Shown here: in pieces, positions 51,865 through 60,848 of the stretch
Layout: each line of letters opens with the position of its first letter
How positions within the stretch are numbered: the stretch's first letter is position 1
Assembly (NCBI RefSeq): GCF_000317475.1
Contig: NC_019729.1
Span: forward strand, 2,494,501 to 2,558,500
Length of the DNA: 64,000 bases
Direction: 5' to 3'
Source of the DNA: Oscillatoria nigro-viridis PCC 7112
Lineage (GTDB): Bacteria; Cyanobacteriota; Cyanobacteriia; Cyanobacteriales; Microcoleaceae
Position numbers and translations under genes: made by a program
Notes under the pieces: model-generated
Database searches by the model: none
Told to the model about the DNA's origin: nothing
The model's input: only the letters and a program-made list of their open reading frames with translations

Positions 51865-53199
51865 CTATGTGCTGGGTAGTATGTATATGCCCGGTTCAGT
51901 GTCTGGCCCAGGCAGAATTTCACGGCTGCTTTTAACACCTTTACTTTCGCACAGATTTGCAAACGATTCTAAACCCTCTAATCTGGCTGAAAGTTCACTC
52001 AACCCATCCAAATATTCAGCTACAGCAATTTGGCGATGTGTCCATGTTTGATCAAATTTAGCAGAACTATAGGACATTTCAAACTCTACATCAACATAAT
52101 TTTTTTTGCCTCGGATTTGGTCAGGAGATAAAGTGCGATCGCTTGGTGATATTTCCGTAATTCGTTCTACTCGTTCTGAGGTAATATGGTTCTTAAACCG
52201 AGAATTAGTAAAGCGATAAGCAGTAGATAGATAAGTGTTTTCATCATTGATTAGTGCCTTACCCCATCTTTCCGCGACTTGTTTAAATTGGGGGATTTGT
52301 AACGCCAGTAATTCTTTAGCTTCTTGATGTTTCCCTATTTCTAAGAGAAGATTGGCTTCTGTTGCTATGGCTACAGCCCAACCTTGAATAGAAACATCAG
52401 CATTAAGCATAATTTCAGCATCTAATTCTGGAGTAGCTTGCATGGCTTGATTACTGAGAAATAATCCCACACGGGAAGCTGTTTTAATGGCCGATCTCGG
52501 TGATTCATCAGGAAAACGAGAACGATCGTCAAGTTCAGCTTTTAAAGCAGCTATTTCTTGAATTAGCATGGCTTGATGAAGATGGGAAATAGCTTTAGCA
52601 AGGCTTTTTTGCTTTTGGCGGCTGTCTTCTACCAATAAATACAGATATGCCAATTGTCCAGAGATAATATCTAAGCGATTATCAACCCGATTTAACCTAT
52701 ATTCAACTCGATTAAATCCTTCTTCCATGCGATTCTCAATCCGATTTAAGCCAGCTTCAACACGGTTAAAGCCTTCTTCCATTGACTGTTGAATGTGACC
52801 TAAAGTTTTTTGTACTTGGTGCAGTTTATAGCCCATATAGGCAAAGCCAGCAATACTGACACCAAGGTTTAAAACGCTTGCGCCCGCAGCAATTTGACTT
52901 AGCCCCATCACTGAGGATAAGGTTTTTTCAATACCGATTAATTTACCCTCGACACCTATTAATTTATGATAGTTAAGCCCATGACCAATAACATCAATTC
53001 CTGCCACAATGGGAGAAAAGGGAACAGTCATCAGTTTGCTAGTCAGTCCGGGAGTTTCGGCTAAATGGCGGACAATTTGACCACCATTTACAGTTCCCGC
53101 AGCCCATCTAATAACGCTTCCATAGCGTTGCATGGAACCATCAAGTAAACCCTTGATAATTTCTGGATTTTTAACTAAAAGAGTGGCATCAATCAGCAT
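51865..53199 (-). CDS. hypothetical protein with hydrophobic segment and coiled-coil repeats (dynamin operon gene 3)
   Basis: 444 residues, family not recognised. A hydrophobic stretch around residues 100-125 (AAGASVLNLGVSIAGFAYMGY) may insert in or lie on a membrane. It is followed by about five 7- to 11-residue coiled-coil repeats (EGFNRVEAGLNRIENR and EGFNRVEYRLNRVDNR). The C-terminal half has LLLEIGKHQEAKELLALQIPQF and may be a helical solenoid. Third gene of a three-gene operon behind a dynamin-like GTPase, only 15 bases after the second gene. A membrane partner or effector role is inference. Confidence 0.7.
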   Translation of the reverse strand: MLIDATLLVKNPEIIKGLLDGSMQRYGSVIRWAAGTVNGGQIVRHLAETPGLTSKLMTVPFSPIVAGIDVIGHGLNYHKLIGVEGKLIGIEKTLSSVMGLSQIAAGASVLNLGVSIAGFAYMGYKLHQVQKTLGHIQQSMEEGFNRVEAGLNRIENRMEEGFNRVEYRLNRVDNRLDIISGQLAYLYLLVEDSRQKQKSLAKAISHLHQAMLIQEIAALKAELDDRSRFPDESPRSAIKTASRVGLFLSNQAMQATPELDAEIMLNADVSIQGWAVAIATEANLLLEIGKHQEAKELLALQIPQFKQVAERWGKALINDENTYLSTAYRFTNSRFKNHITSERVERITEISPSDRTLSPDQIRGKKNYVDVEFEMSYSSAKFDQTWTHRQIAVAEYLDGLSELSARLEGLESFANLCESKGVKSSREILPGPDTEPGIYILPST

Positions 53200-53214
53200 T
53201 TTATTTTATCTTGT

Positions 53215-53760
53215 TTAGCGATTATAAACTTCAAGGTTTTCATAAGCTTCTATTTGCAATCTATCAGACACTTTAACCTCACCTGCTAAATCAGCTAATT
53301 TACGAAAAGCATCATATCTATCGAGTTGATTGACATTAGGCTTAAATCCTTCGTCATCTTGCTTGAGTTTAATCTCAACCAAGTAAATGTTATATTCTGA
53401 TTCTGCTCCTTTGGCGACTGAATACTTATTGATATTAGCTCTTTTCTGAGAAAGTTCAGTTTCAGATCCTAGCCATAAATATCTCGTAATTTGGTAAAGT
53501 TGTTCTCCCTCACTAACATCAATATGATTTTTGTCTTTTAGCGGTTCAAGGAACTCTACTTGTGAGGCAGAAATAACTAAAACTAAAACCTGTTTAGTAT
53601 TTTCCTGAGCTATAGGAATTTCACCTGGCGTAAATGAAGGATTACTAACAGATTCTATACGTTCTCTAGTTGGCAGTTGTGATGGTTCATCTTGTTGCTT
53701 CTTGAGACAAAGGGCTACTGCTGATCCTACTAGCCCTAAAACAATTAATAAAACTTCCAT
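53215..53760 (-). CDS. hypothetical protein with N-terminal membrane anchor (dynamin operon gene 2)
   Basis: 181 residues, no family recognised. One N-terminal hydrophobic helix (EVLLIVLGLVGSAVALCL) is followed by a polar region and a probable globular domain from residue 55 (KQVLVLVISASQVEFLEPL, YLWLGSETELSQKRANI). It lies 38 bases after the dynamin gene and 15 before the coiled-coil gene, same strand. The three are probably a single transcription unit. Predicted type: single-pass membrane protein with a cytoplasmic domain. Confidence 0.65.
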   Translation of the reverse strand: MEVLLIVLGLVGSAVALCLKKQQDEPSQLPTRERIESVSNPSFTPGEIPIAQENTKQVLVLVISASQVEFLEPLKDKNHIDVSEGEQLYQITRYLWLGSETELSQKRANINKYSVAKGAESEYNIYLVEIKLKQDDEGFKPNVNQLDRYDAFRKLADLAGEVKVSDRLQIEAYENLEVYNR

Positions 53761-53798
53761 TTTTCAACTCCTGAATTTCATTAGGTTTAAAACTTGCT

Positions 53799-56306
53799 TC
53801 ACTGACGAAAAATCTCTTGTAACTTTTCACAATCTGCTGTTGCATGATCTTTTTTAACTTCAAACTCACGCCAAAACTGTTTTTCTTGGTCAAAATTGCC
53901 CTCAATAATACTTGATTGTTGCTGCAAAGCACGTTCAGCTAGATTAGTAATCTCATCAACGGATTCTTTAAAGATATCGCTAACATAATTTAACCATTGG
54001 AGAATCCACTCACGCAAAATATCCCACAAACTCGCTTTCCCTTTTTCAATTCCACTTGACCATTGTTTTGCCATTAAGCCGGGAGACGGAAGGAAAAGTT
54101 CGATGTATTCAACATCTTGGGTAATATCACGAGTTACTGCTTCTTGGTAAGTACGAGTTACAGGCCGTGTTTGTGTTCTCGTTTTTGTTGTTTTCAAGCA
54201 AGACCCTTCCTGATAAGATTCTTCATAGTTCTCCTGTTCTGTTTTGGTGCGTGTTTCGTCTTCTGTTTTTTGTCCAACTACTTCGGTTTGTTTAGAACGG
54301 TTTTGCGTGATATTATTATCTGGAAATTCAAAAAATCTTTCTGGTAAAGTTGGCAAGTTTTGAGCTAACTTTTTGCGTAAATTACTGATGGCTGCTTTTT
54401 CAAGATTAATCGAAGAAAAATTGCCCTCGGTCAGAAAAACCTTTAGTTTCTTAACTTGTTCATCAACTAATGATTCTAAAACTTGTTCAAACTGTTTTGC
54501 TTTTGATTGTAGAAAAAACTCTGCCCTTGCAGATAAAGCTTCTCTCATAGTGTGATATAGCAAGCGAACATAGCGTTCATCATGTTCAAGTTCTTTTTTG
54601 CCATTATCATCATCAGCCCGTATACGCTTAACTAAGTATTCTGAGTCGGAAGAAAATTTAGTGAGTCTTCGACTAACATGATCATAGGCTTTAGAAATAT
54701 GTTCAGCTAATGGAGGGGATGTCACTTCCCCTAGTTTATCTCTGAGTTCAAAAGCTCCTTGATTATTTTTAAAAGCATCAAGAACAGGAACAATTAAAAC
54801 TTTAATTAAATCTCCTTCTACTTCTCGAACAGCATCATAAATCGGCTCAAATCCCTTACGCCCTTTTTTTTCAGCATCTTGTACAAGTTGATCATTAGTC
54901 GTAGGGTTGTTTTTCTTAAGCTTTTCGATTAATCCCTTAATTTCACCATTAAATCCTTTGCCAATTGTTTTTATGTTTTCCTGTAAATTTTGACGAATTT
55001 TAGCAAGGTTATCTCTTTCTTGTTCAACCTGCTTTTGATTGTAAATTTTTCTGGTTTGAATGAGAATTTCCAGAGATTGTGCTAAAGCCTTGTAATTGGC
55101 GAATACTTCCAACAATGCAGGAAGTATTACCAGTTCTGAAAATGATTCTTGAACCCGTCCACGGAAGCAATCCCAAAGTTCTCTACCTCCACTCCATTCT
55201 AAAGAATAGTGGAGAATTTGCCGCATGGTTTCATCATCAATAGCCTCATTGTCTTCTACCCGCTCATCAATATCGCCAAACCACTTCTTTAAATTGCGGT
55301 TCTCCTTAGTATTTAATCTAATAACTCCCGCACAGTCTTGAAACATAGCTTTAAGGAGTTTTAACCGTATCTCCTGACTCATCACTGACGGTTCGTTAAA
55401 AGCTCCTGAACCCCAAGCACACTGAGCATAATATAAAAGACGAGCATTAAAAGGCAGAACATCAGGAAGTTCTGGAAGCGATAAGACCTCTTTAATTTCT
55501 TCTCTTAACTTATCAATCCGCTCTGATAGAGGTAAATCATCGGCTCCTCGGTTATCGACCCGATTTAAGATAAAAATCATCGAATCTGTGCGACCTTGTA
55601 GATATTCGACAACTTTCTTTAATTCTTCTAATAAGCGTTTTCTGTGCTCATCATCTACCTGCATATAGTCCAAAGCCACTAAACTAAAAGCTTTATTAAC
55701 TTGCTTTTGGATAGTTGCTAAGTTAGCCCGGTCTTGAACTGATTTCAATCCCGGTAAATCAATCAATTCAACTCCGATTCCGTTGGGTAAACCCAGTAAA
55801 GAAGCATCACAAGCAGGTAAAAGAGGAACATGAGCTGTTATTTGTGGCGCAACATACTCACGCTTTTTCCGCGCCGCGTGATAGGAGTGCATCACGGTGC
55901 TAATTCGCTGGTATAAATCCTCATCGCTTAATCCCGTCCATTCACCAGCCTCCCAAGCAGCATCTTCCGTTTCGGCAATCATTAATCTCGGTTCTTGAGA
56001 ATGTTTGATGGTTAATACACCCCCACTCATTTCTCCGGCTTCAATCGGTGCGATTTTTCGACCAATCAGCGCGTTAACAATCGTTGACTTTCCAGAGGAA
56101 GTTGTGCCCAGAGTAGCAATCCGAAAACTAGGATTTTCTAGGCGTTGGACGGCTTCTTGATAAACAGTTAAAAAATCCTGTAGGCAAGATTGAATCCCCG
56201 AATCAGCAAAAACATCCGGGGACGATTTGACTAAGCTAGAGACTGAGTTGCCTAATTCTTGTAAAAGGTTGCGCGTGTTGTTTAACTTAGATTCAATTAC
56301 AGGCAT
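53799..56306 (-). CDS. bacterial dynamin-like GTPase (dynamin operon gene 1)
   Basis: 835 residues. G1 P-loop GTTSSGKST (residues 67-75), G3 DLPGL (183-187), and G4-like NRVD (248-251) form the GTPase domain. Long helical stalk regions follow, with coiled-coil character around 420-480 and 560-690. A low-complexity region TRTQTRPVTRTYQE precedes the C-terminal amphipathic stretch with LQWLNYVSDIF. Such proteins remodel or tether membranes, and some act in defence. The gene opens a three-gene operon. Base composition appears more AT-rich than in neighbouring housekeeping genes, consistent with transfer. HIP1 sites are fewer here, by eye. Confidence 0.88.
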   Translation of the reverse strand: MPVIESKLNNTRNLLQELGNSVSSLVKSSPDVFADSGIQSCLQDFLTVYQEAVQRLENPSFRIATLGTTSSGKSTIVNALIGRKIAPIEAGEMSGGVLTIKHSQEPRLMIAETEDAAWEAGEWTGLSDEDLYQRISTVMHSYHAARKKREYVAPQITAHVPLLPACDASLLGLPNGIGVELIDLPGLKSVQDRANLATIQKQVNKAFSLVALDYMQVDDEHRKRLLEELKKVVEYLQGRTDSMIFILNRVDNRGADDLPLSERIDKLREEIKEVLSLPELPDVLPFNARLLYYAQCAWGSGAFNEPSVMSQEIRLKLLKAMFQDCAGVIRLNTKENRNLKKWFGDIDERVEDNEAIDDETMRQILHYSLEWSGGRELWDCFRGRVQESFSELVILPALLEVFANYKALAQSLEILIQTRKIYNQKQVEQERDNLAKIRQNLQENIKTIGKGFNGEIKGLIEKLKKNNPTTNDQLVQDAEKKGRKGFEPIYDAVREVEGDLIKVLIVPVLDAFKNNQGAFELRDKLGEVTSPPLAEHISKAYDHVSRRLTKFSSDSEYLVKRIRADDDNGKKELEHDERYVRLLYHTMREALSARAEFFLQSKAKQFEQVLESLVDEQVKKLKVFLTEGNFSSINLEKAAISNLRKKLAQNLPTLPERFFEFPDNNITQNRSKQTEVVGQKTEDETRTKTEQENYEESYQEGSCLKTTKTRTQTRPVTRTYQEAVTRDITQDVEYIELFLPSPGLMAKQWSSGIEKGKASLWDILREWILQWLNYVSDIFKESVDEITNLAERALQQQSSIIEGNFDQEKQFWREFEVKKDHATADCEKLQEIFRQ

Positions 56307-56429
56307 GGCAAAAATGCTTCCTTAATGATCTTTGTTAAGTATAACTAACGAGACACGGCATCGCAACTCGTACATCCACGGATGTTTTAAACCTTCCCAC
56401 AAAATAAAGAGTCACTCTTAAATCAACTT

Positions 56430-56494
56430 GTAGAGTGCCTCGGAGATTGATTATTTCAATTTTAACAGGTTTATTCGGCTTCGGGGCACCCTAC
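56430..56494. repeat. GTAGAGTGCC palindromic repeat
   Basis: GTAGAGTGCCTCGG pairs with CGGGGCACCCTAC (56482-56494), a diverged relative of the GTAGGGTGCGTCAG family. It lies upstream of the dynamin gene's start. Confidence 0.6.
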
Positions 56495-56603
56495 GCACTA
56501 AGCTGTCCCGCATCTTGCGTTATATTTTTCGGGCGGGCGGGACACCCCACAATAATTTCATCAAACTTGACTGTACAATTTGTATGCGCCTGAGCTTGTT
56601 AAT

Positions 56604-56655
56604 CTCATTATTATGTTTAGGGGCTAATGGGTGTCACCTTCAACATAATAATGAG
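56604..56655. repeat. perfect 14-bp inverted repeat
   Basis: CTCATTATTATGTT (56604-56617) and AACATAATAATGAG (56642-56655) are perfect complements around 24 bases (TAGGGGCTAATGG...). The structure is 47 bases beyond the aminotransferase stop (minus strand) and about 300 upstream of the dynamin gene start. Without a U-run it is an atypical terminator. Confidence 0.8.
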
Positions 56656-56701
56656 TTGATGCAGAGTGAGCGACCGATCGCCAATTACCAATGACCAATG
56701 A

Positions 56702-57886
56702 CTATTGATAGCGAATGTTTGCTTGTTTCAAGCGCCGCAGGGCTTCTCCCAGTCGATCGCAATCTGCAATTAAACTAATTCTCACATATCCTTCGCCGCC
56801 CGGCCCAAAAGCATTGCCAGGAGTCACCACAACACCAGTTTGCTGCAAAACATTCAGGGCAAAATCAGTCGAACTCATGCCCGGAGTGCAGGGAACCCAA
56901 AGATACATTGCAGCCAGAGGTTTGGGAATATTCCATCCTAATTCTGCCAATCCTTCTACCATGAAATCCCGGCGAGTCCTGTAACGATTCTGCACTTCGT
57001 CCAAGTAACTGTCGGGCAATTGCAGTGCTGTTTCTGCTGCTGTTTGCAATGCGGAAAATATACCGTAATCTAGGTTAGTTTTTAATGTCCGCAAACCTTG
57101 AATAATTTTGCTATTTCCTACTACAAAACCGACGCGCCAGCCGGCCATATTGTAGGTTTTGGACATGGTGTGAAATTCGACACCGATTTCTTTACCGCCG
57201 GGAATTTCTAATAAACTTGTCGGTTGATAGCCGTCAAAGGCTAATTCCGCATAACACAAGTCGTGAACCAGCAAGATTTGATGTTTGTGTGCGAAAGCAA
57301 CAATATCTTTGTAAAATTCGCGGGGTGCAGTTGCTCCAGTCGGATTGCTGGGATAATTAAAGTAGAGTATTTTGGCTTGTTCCGCTACGCTGTCGGGAAT
57401 GTCGGCTAAGTCAATTACCCAGTCATTTTCTGGTTTGAGGATGATGTTGTGAACTTTTGCACCGGCGATAATCGGGCCGCGAAATAATACGGGATAAGCG
57501 GGACTCGGTACTAAGATTACGTCCCCTGGATTGATATAGGCGATCGCAAAATGTGCTAAACCTTCTTTAGAACCCAACAAAGGCAATGCTTCGCTTTCTG
57601 GATCGAGTTCAACGTTGTAGCGGCGGCTGTACCATTTAGTAATAGTACGGCGGAAACTGGCAGTTCCTTCAAAGGGTGGATAGCCGTGATTGGCAGAATT
57701 TTGGATGGCTGCGACAGCCGCTTCTACTACTGGTTGAGGAGTGGCACCGTCGGGGTTTCCCATTCCTAAGTCTATTAAATCGAGTCCTTGTTCGCGGGCG
57801 CGGGCTTTGAGTTCGTCGAGACGGGCAAATACGTAGGGCGGTAGTTTTTGCAACCTGTCAGCAGGGCTAATCCAATCCAAGGTCAT
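56702..57886 (-). CDS. pyridoxal-phosphate aminotransferase, class I (aspartate/alanine type)
   Basis: 394 residues, typical AAT fold I. The PLP lysine lies in MSKTYNMAGWRVGF; the cofactor-binding YPSNPTGATAP and the LVHDLCYAELAFDGY motif (with Asp and Tyr) are present. N-terminal LIDLGMGNPDGATP is the first substrate-binding loop. The usual annotations for this branch are aspartate aminotransferase or LL-diaminopimelate aminotransferase; the specific substrate is not clear from the sequence. Upstream is a palindromic repeat and then a GldA-like gene on the same strand. Confidence 0.88.
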   Translation of the reverse strand: MTLDWISPADRLQKLPPYVFARLDELKARAREQGLDLIDLGMGNPDGATPQPVVEAAVAAIQNSANHGYPPFEGTASFRRTITKWYSRRYNVELDPESEALPLLGSKEGLAHFAIAYINPGDVILVPSPAYPVLFRGPIIAGAKVHNIILKPENDWVIDLADIPDSVAEQAKILYFNYPSNPTGATAPREFYKDIVAFAHKHQILLVHDLCYAELAFDGYQPTSLLEIPGGKEIGVEFHTMSKTYNMAGWRVGFVVGNSKIIQGLRTLKTNLDYGIFSALQTAAETALQLPDSYLDEVQNRYRTRRDFMVEGLAELGWNIPKPLAAMYLWVPCTPGMSSTDFALNVLQQTGVVVTPGNAFGPGGEGYVRISLIADCDRLGEALRRLKQANIRYQ

Positions 57887-57915
57887 TTATTTTTTGTCAG
57901 TTGTCAGTTTTCCTG

Positions 57916-57981
57916 GTTTGTAGTAAGGACTTTCGTCCTTGCTAGCACAGCTTTTTCAGGACTTTAGTCCTTACTACAAAC
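57916..57981. repeat. palindromic repeat (GTTTGTAGTAAGGACT arms)
   Basis: GTTTGTAGTAAGGACT (57916-57931) and AGTCCTTACTACAAAC (57966-57981) are perfect complements, with inner stems such as AAGGAC-TTTC-GTCCTT. It separates the GldA-like and aminotransferase genes. Confidence 0.85.
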
Positions 57982-57985
57982 TGTT

Positions 57986-59131
57986 TTAATTCTTAATCTT
58001 TAATTCTCCCACAGGTGCGGTGGTAGAAACCATCGCGGCCATTAATTGTTGGGGAACAACTTTAAAAGGCAGTCGGTGGATGTCGGAATTGGGATTGCAG
58101 GCTATGTCGGCGGCGCGCTGCAATTCTGTGATGGTAATGTCTCCGAGTCCGAGGTTTTCTAAAGTTTGGGGCAATCCAATCTCGGCGTAGAATTTTAGCA
58201 GTTGCTGTCTGGCGCTAGCGGCGAGTTGATTGTTTTGCAGCATTTCTTCTAGTCGCAGTTGTACTAAAATGCCGTATGCGACTTTTTCGCCGTGCAATGT
58301 GCCGTGACTTGCTAATAGATGAGTTAGGCCGTTGTGGACGGCGTGGGCGGCGACGGTGCGGCATTGGGCACCGCCAATCCCACCGATTACTCCTGCTAGC
58401 AATACGGCTGCATCTGTGACTTCTTGCCAGGTTTCGCTACCGGGTTCTTTGAGGGCGGCGGCTGATTTTTGGAATAAAATATCGCGCAGTATTCTAGCTT
58501 GTTGGACGGCCGAAATTATCAGGGTTTGTTCGGAGTGTCCGCTGCTGACAGATGCTTCGTACCATTTGGCGATCGCATCTCCAATTCCTGCTACTAATGT
58601 CCGCTGCGGTGCGGTTTGAATTAAGCCGTAGTCGAGTATTAATAAGTCGGGACATCTGGCTAATGTGACATCGTATTGGAATGCACCTTGTTCTGAATAA
58701 ATGTTAGAAAGGGCTGTCCAAGCGGCACAGGTGGCTGCTGATGTGGGTATGGTGACGATCGGGATTTTGCACTGATGGGCGACGAGTTTGGCTGCGTCTA
58801 AGGCTTTGCCGCCGCCGACACCGATGATGAAGTCGGCTTGATGGGTTTGGGCTGCTTCGCGGAGGGTTTCGAGGCTGGTTTCGCTGCAATCCTTGCCGTA
58901 GGCTGTTTCGGCGGATTTTAACTGCTGCTGTTCGAGGATTGGTTGCAGGTAGGGTTGGGCGGCGGCGAGGGAGTTGCTGCCGCCGACGATTAGCGGCCGC
59001 TTTCCGAAACGGGCGATCGCATCTCCGGCTTGTGCGATCGCCGATCGACCTCGCAATACACAGGCGGGAGCAATTGTCAAGGCATGAATTGCTGTTGCGG
59101 TGGCGGTTTTGGTGCTTTGGGTTTGAGTCAT
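57986..59131 (-). CDS. iron-containing alcohol dehydrogenase family, glycerol-dehydrogenase-like
   Basis: 381 residues. The N-terminal NAD-binding part carries IIGVGGGKALDAAK, and TIPTSAATCAAWTALS is the substrate loop. The metal site residues are likely in GIGDAIAKW (Asp), AAHAVHNGL (His) and ASHGTLHGEKVAYG (His). Family members oxidise glycerol or related polyols with NAD+ and Zn or Fe. The exact substrate is unknown. Start: the ATG preceding TQTQSTKTATATAIHAL; this Thr/Ala-rich N terminus is not conserved and a later start is possible. Confidence 0.87.
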   Translation of the reverse strand: MTQTQSTKTATATAIHALTIAPACVLRGRSAIAQAGDAIARFGKRPLIVGGSNSLAAAQPYLQPILEQQQLKSAETAYGKDCSETSLETLREAAQTHQADFIIGVGGGKALDAAKLVAHQCKIPIVTIPTSAATCAAWTALSNIYSEQGAFQYDVTLARCPDLLILDYGLIQTAPQRTLVAGIGDAIAKWYEASVSSGHSEQTLIISAVQQARILRDILFQKSAAALKEPGSETWQEVTDAAVLLAGVIGGIGGAQCRTVAAHAVHNGLTHLLASHGTLHGEKVAYGILVQLRLEEMLQNNQLAASARQQLLKFYAEIGLPQTLENLGLGDITITELQRAADIACNPNSDIHRLPFKVVPQQLMAAMVSTTAPVGELKIKN

Positions 59132-59437
59132 CGAACCACTGGATAAGTGACGAGAAGGTTGACGCTTTGCAGGATTGCTGGATTTTATAGGATAACTCTA
59201 ACCCATGTTGGGCGATCGGGTAAGTTTTGTAAAGTTTTTATTAAGTATTGTGCGGGGTTGGGGGATGGGAGGGGGGAGGTGAGGGGCGATTCGGTATAGA
59301 CTCATATGAAGCTCCAATTGCATTCATGCGATCGTGCTTCACGAACATATCTGCGTTTATCTGCGTTTATCTGCCTGAATCTGCGGTAGATCGATCGATA
59401 TCAAATTCACTCTAAAGATATTTAGTTCTAGAGACAA
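59132..59437. other. divergent spacer with G-rich tract
   Basis: 306 bases between divergent genes. GGGGTTGGGGGATGGGAGG with more G-runs covers 59254-59286, with at least four runs of three or more G in 33 bases, enough for a G-quadruplex on the plus strand. Just left of it TTTTGTAAAGTTTTTATTAAG is AT-rich and promoter-like. A TCTGCGTTTATCTGCGTTTA tract lies at 59350. Confidence 0.55.
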
Positions 59438-60499
59438 ATGAATAATAAAGAACCTTGGCTTGCCGTTAATTTGTCTAGACTTCTGCCAGGTATCGGACAG
59501 ATTTATGCTGGAAAGCCTCTCAAGGGATACATCATTTTATTGAGTTCTTTCCTCTTATTTGGAATCGGAGGTTGGTTCACCCTTAGTTCTCCGGGTAATG
59601 TTATAGTCGGCATTGTCATCTTAGCGATCGCAGGGCTAATATTACCAATTTGGAATTTATTTGATGCTTACCATTCAGCAAGAAGTGGGAATTCTACAGA
59701 GTTTGAAGTTGCTCGAAAGCAAAGCAAAGATGCCTGGTTGGCTGTTTTTTGGTCTGGATTTGTTCCTGGGCTAGGCCATGTTTATCTCAAGCAATGGTTA
59801 TCTAGCATGATTTTTTTCGCTGTTTTTATTGCGGTTGCGATCGCAGCAGCTTCAAAAAATCCGACGATCGCTCTGCTTGCAGGGCTATCGCAAACTGCAT
59901 TAGTTTTGATTGCTTTCTACCATGTTTATGTTTCTGCTCCCGTGCGGCGAGAGCGATCGCGTCGGACAGTGATGCTATTTATCGCAGGATTTATCAGTAT
60001 CTCAGTTGTGCTTTCTGCAATTTTAGCGATCGCGATCCGACAATTTATAGCTGAAGCACGATACATTACTTCAGGTTCGATGCAGCCTACTTTACAAATA
60101 AACGATCGACTGATAATTAACAAACTGGCTTATCGATTTCGCGCACCCGAACGGGGTGACATTGTTATATTTTCGCCTACAGAAGCTTTGCAGAGGAAAA
60201 ATATCCGCGATGCCATTATTCAGCGCATTATTGGACTACCGGGCGATAAAGTCGAAGTTAAATCTGGGCAGGTATACATCAACGATCTGCCATTGGATGA
60301 AACTTATATCAGCGATCGACCAAAATATCAATGGGGGCCGCAGATAGTTGCACCTAACTCTTATTTTGTTTTGGGCGATAACCGCAATAACAGTTATGAC
60401 AGCAGCTATTGGGGTTTTGTACCGCGCGAAAACATCATTGGGAAGGCAACTCAACGATATTATCCGTTCGATCGGGCTGGTTCGATCGCAGGCAAATAA
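59438..60499 (+). CDS. lepB: signal peptidase I fused to N-terminal membrane domain, catalytic Lys replaced
   Basis: 353 residues. The first 170 residues hold two similar blocks (LLPGIGQIYAGKPLKGYI and GFVPGLGHVYLKQWLSSMI), each with hydrophobic helices, a TM2-like small-membrane module. Residues 175-353 are signal peptidase I: one helix, then ITSGSMQPTL with Ser214, RGDIVIFSP, the box IIQRIIGLPGDKVEV and GDNRNNSYDS. In the standard catalytic Ser/Lys dyad the box reads IKRxIGLPGD; here Lys is Gln262. The enzyme would cleave signal peptides at the outer face; without Lys the activity is in doubt, or it is a variant subfamily. Convergent with the mazF-like gene 19 bases away. Confidence 0.82.
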   Translation: MNNKEPWLAVNLSRLLPGIGQIYAGKPLKGYIILLSSFLLFGIGGWFTLSSPGNVIVGIVILAIAGLILPIWNLFDAYHSARSGNSTEFEVARKQSKDAWLAVFWSGFVPGLGHVYLKQWLSSMIFFAVFIAVAIAAASKNPTIALLAGLSQTALVLIAFYHVYVSAPVRRERSRRTVMLFIAGFISISVVLSAILAIAIRQFIAEARYITSGSMQPTLQINDRLIINKLAYRFRAPERGDIVIFSPTEALQRKNIRDAIIQRIIGLPGDKVEVKSGQVYINDLPLDETYISDRPKYQWGPQIVAPNSYFVLGDNRNNSYDSSYWGFVPRENIIGKATQRYYPFDRAGSIAGK

Positions 60500-60518
60500 C
60501 GAGTTTGAACAAAGAGCT

Positions 60519-60848
60519 TTAGAATTGAGGCTTAACATACAAATCCCAGACTCGTTTCACTTCTGCTGCATCCGGTTGAGAAATTTGCCCAATTTTTCCT
60601 AGCAATAAAGACTTTTCCAAACAATCTAATCTAGACAAGCGTACTGTGGAAGCAACGCGCAAACCGCTAGCAGACCAATCGTTAAGAAATACATCAGTTT
60701 GGCTGCGGGGTTTGGCAGAGGTGACGGCGGCTGCTACCACATCCTCGCCATCCAACCATAGCAAAAGTATGGGGCGTGGTTTAGAGTCTGCGCCGTTTGT
60801 AAAAGGAATCTTTGCCACCCAAAAATCACCAGGTTCAATAGTCGTCAT
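60519..60848 (-). CDS. mazF: MazF/PemK-family toxin (endoribonuclease)
   Basis: 109 residues. PGDFWVAKIPFTNG and KPRPILLLWLDGE are the conserved strands of the PemK/MazF fold, with the Arg in RPILLL near the RNA cleavage site; RVASTVRLSRLDCLEKSLLL is the second conserved block. It would cleave mRNA when the antitoxin is degraded. The start overlaps the antitoxin stop by 14 bases, so the two are cotranslated. Convergent with the lepB-like gene. Confidence 0.85.
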   Translation of the reverse strand: MTTIEPGDFWVAKIPFTNGADSKPRPILLLWLDGEDVVAAAVTSAKPRSQTDVFLNDWSASGLRVASTVRLSRLDCLEKSLLLGKIGQISQPDAAEVKRVWDLYVKPQF

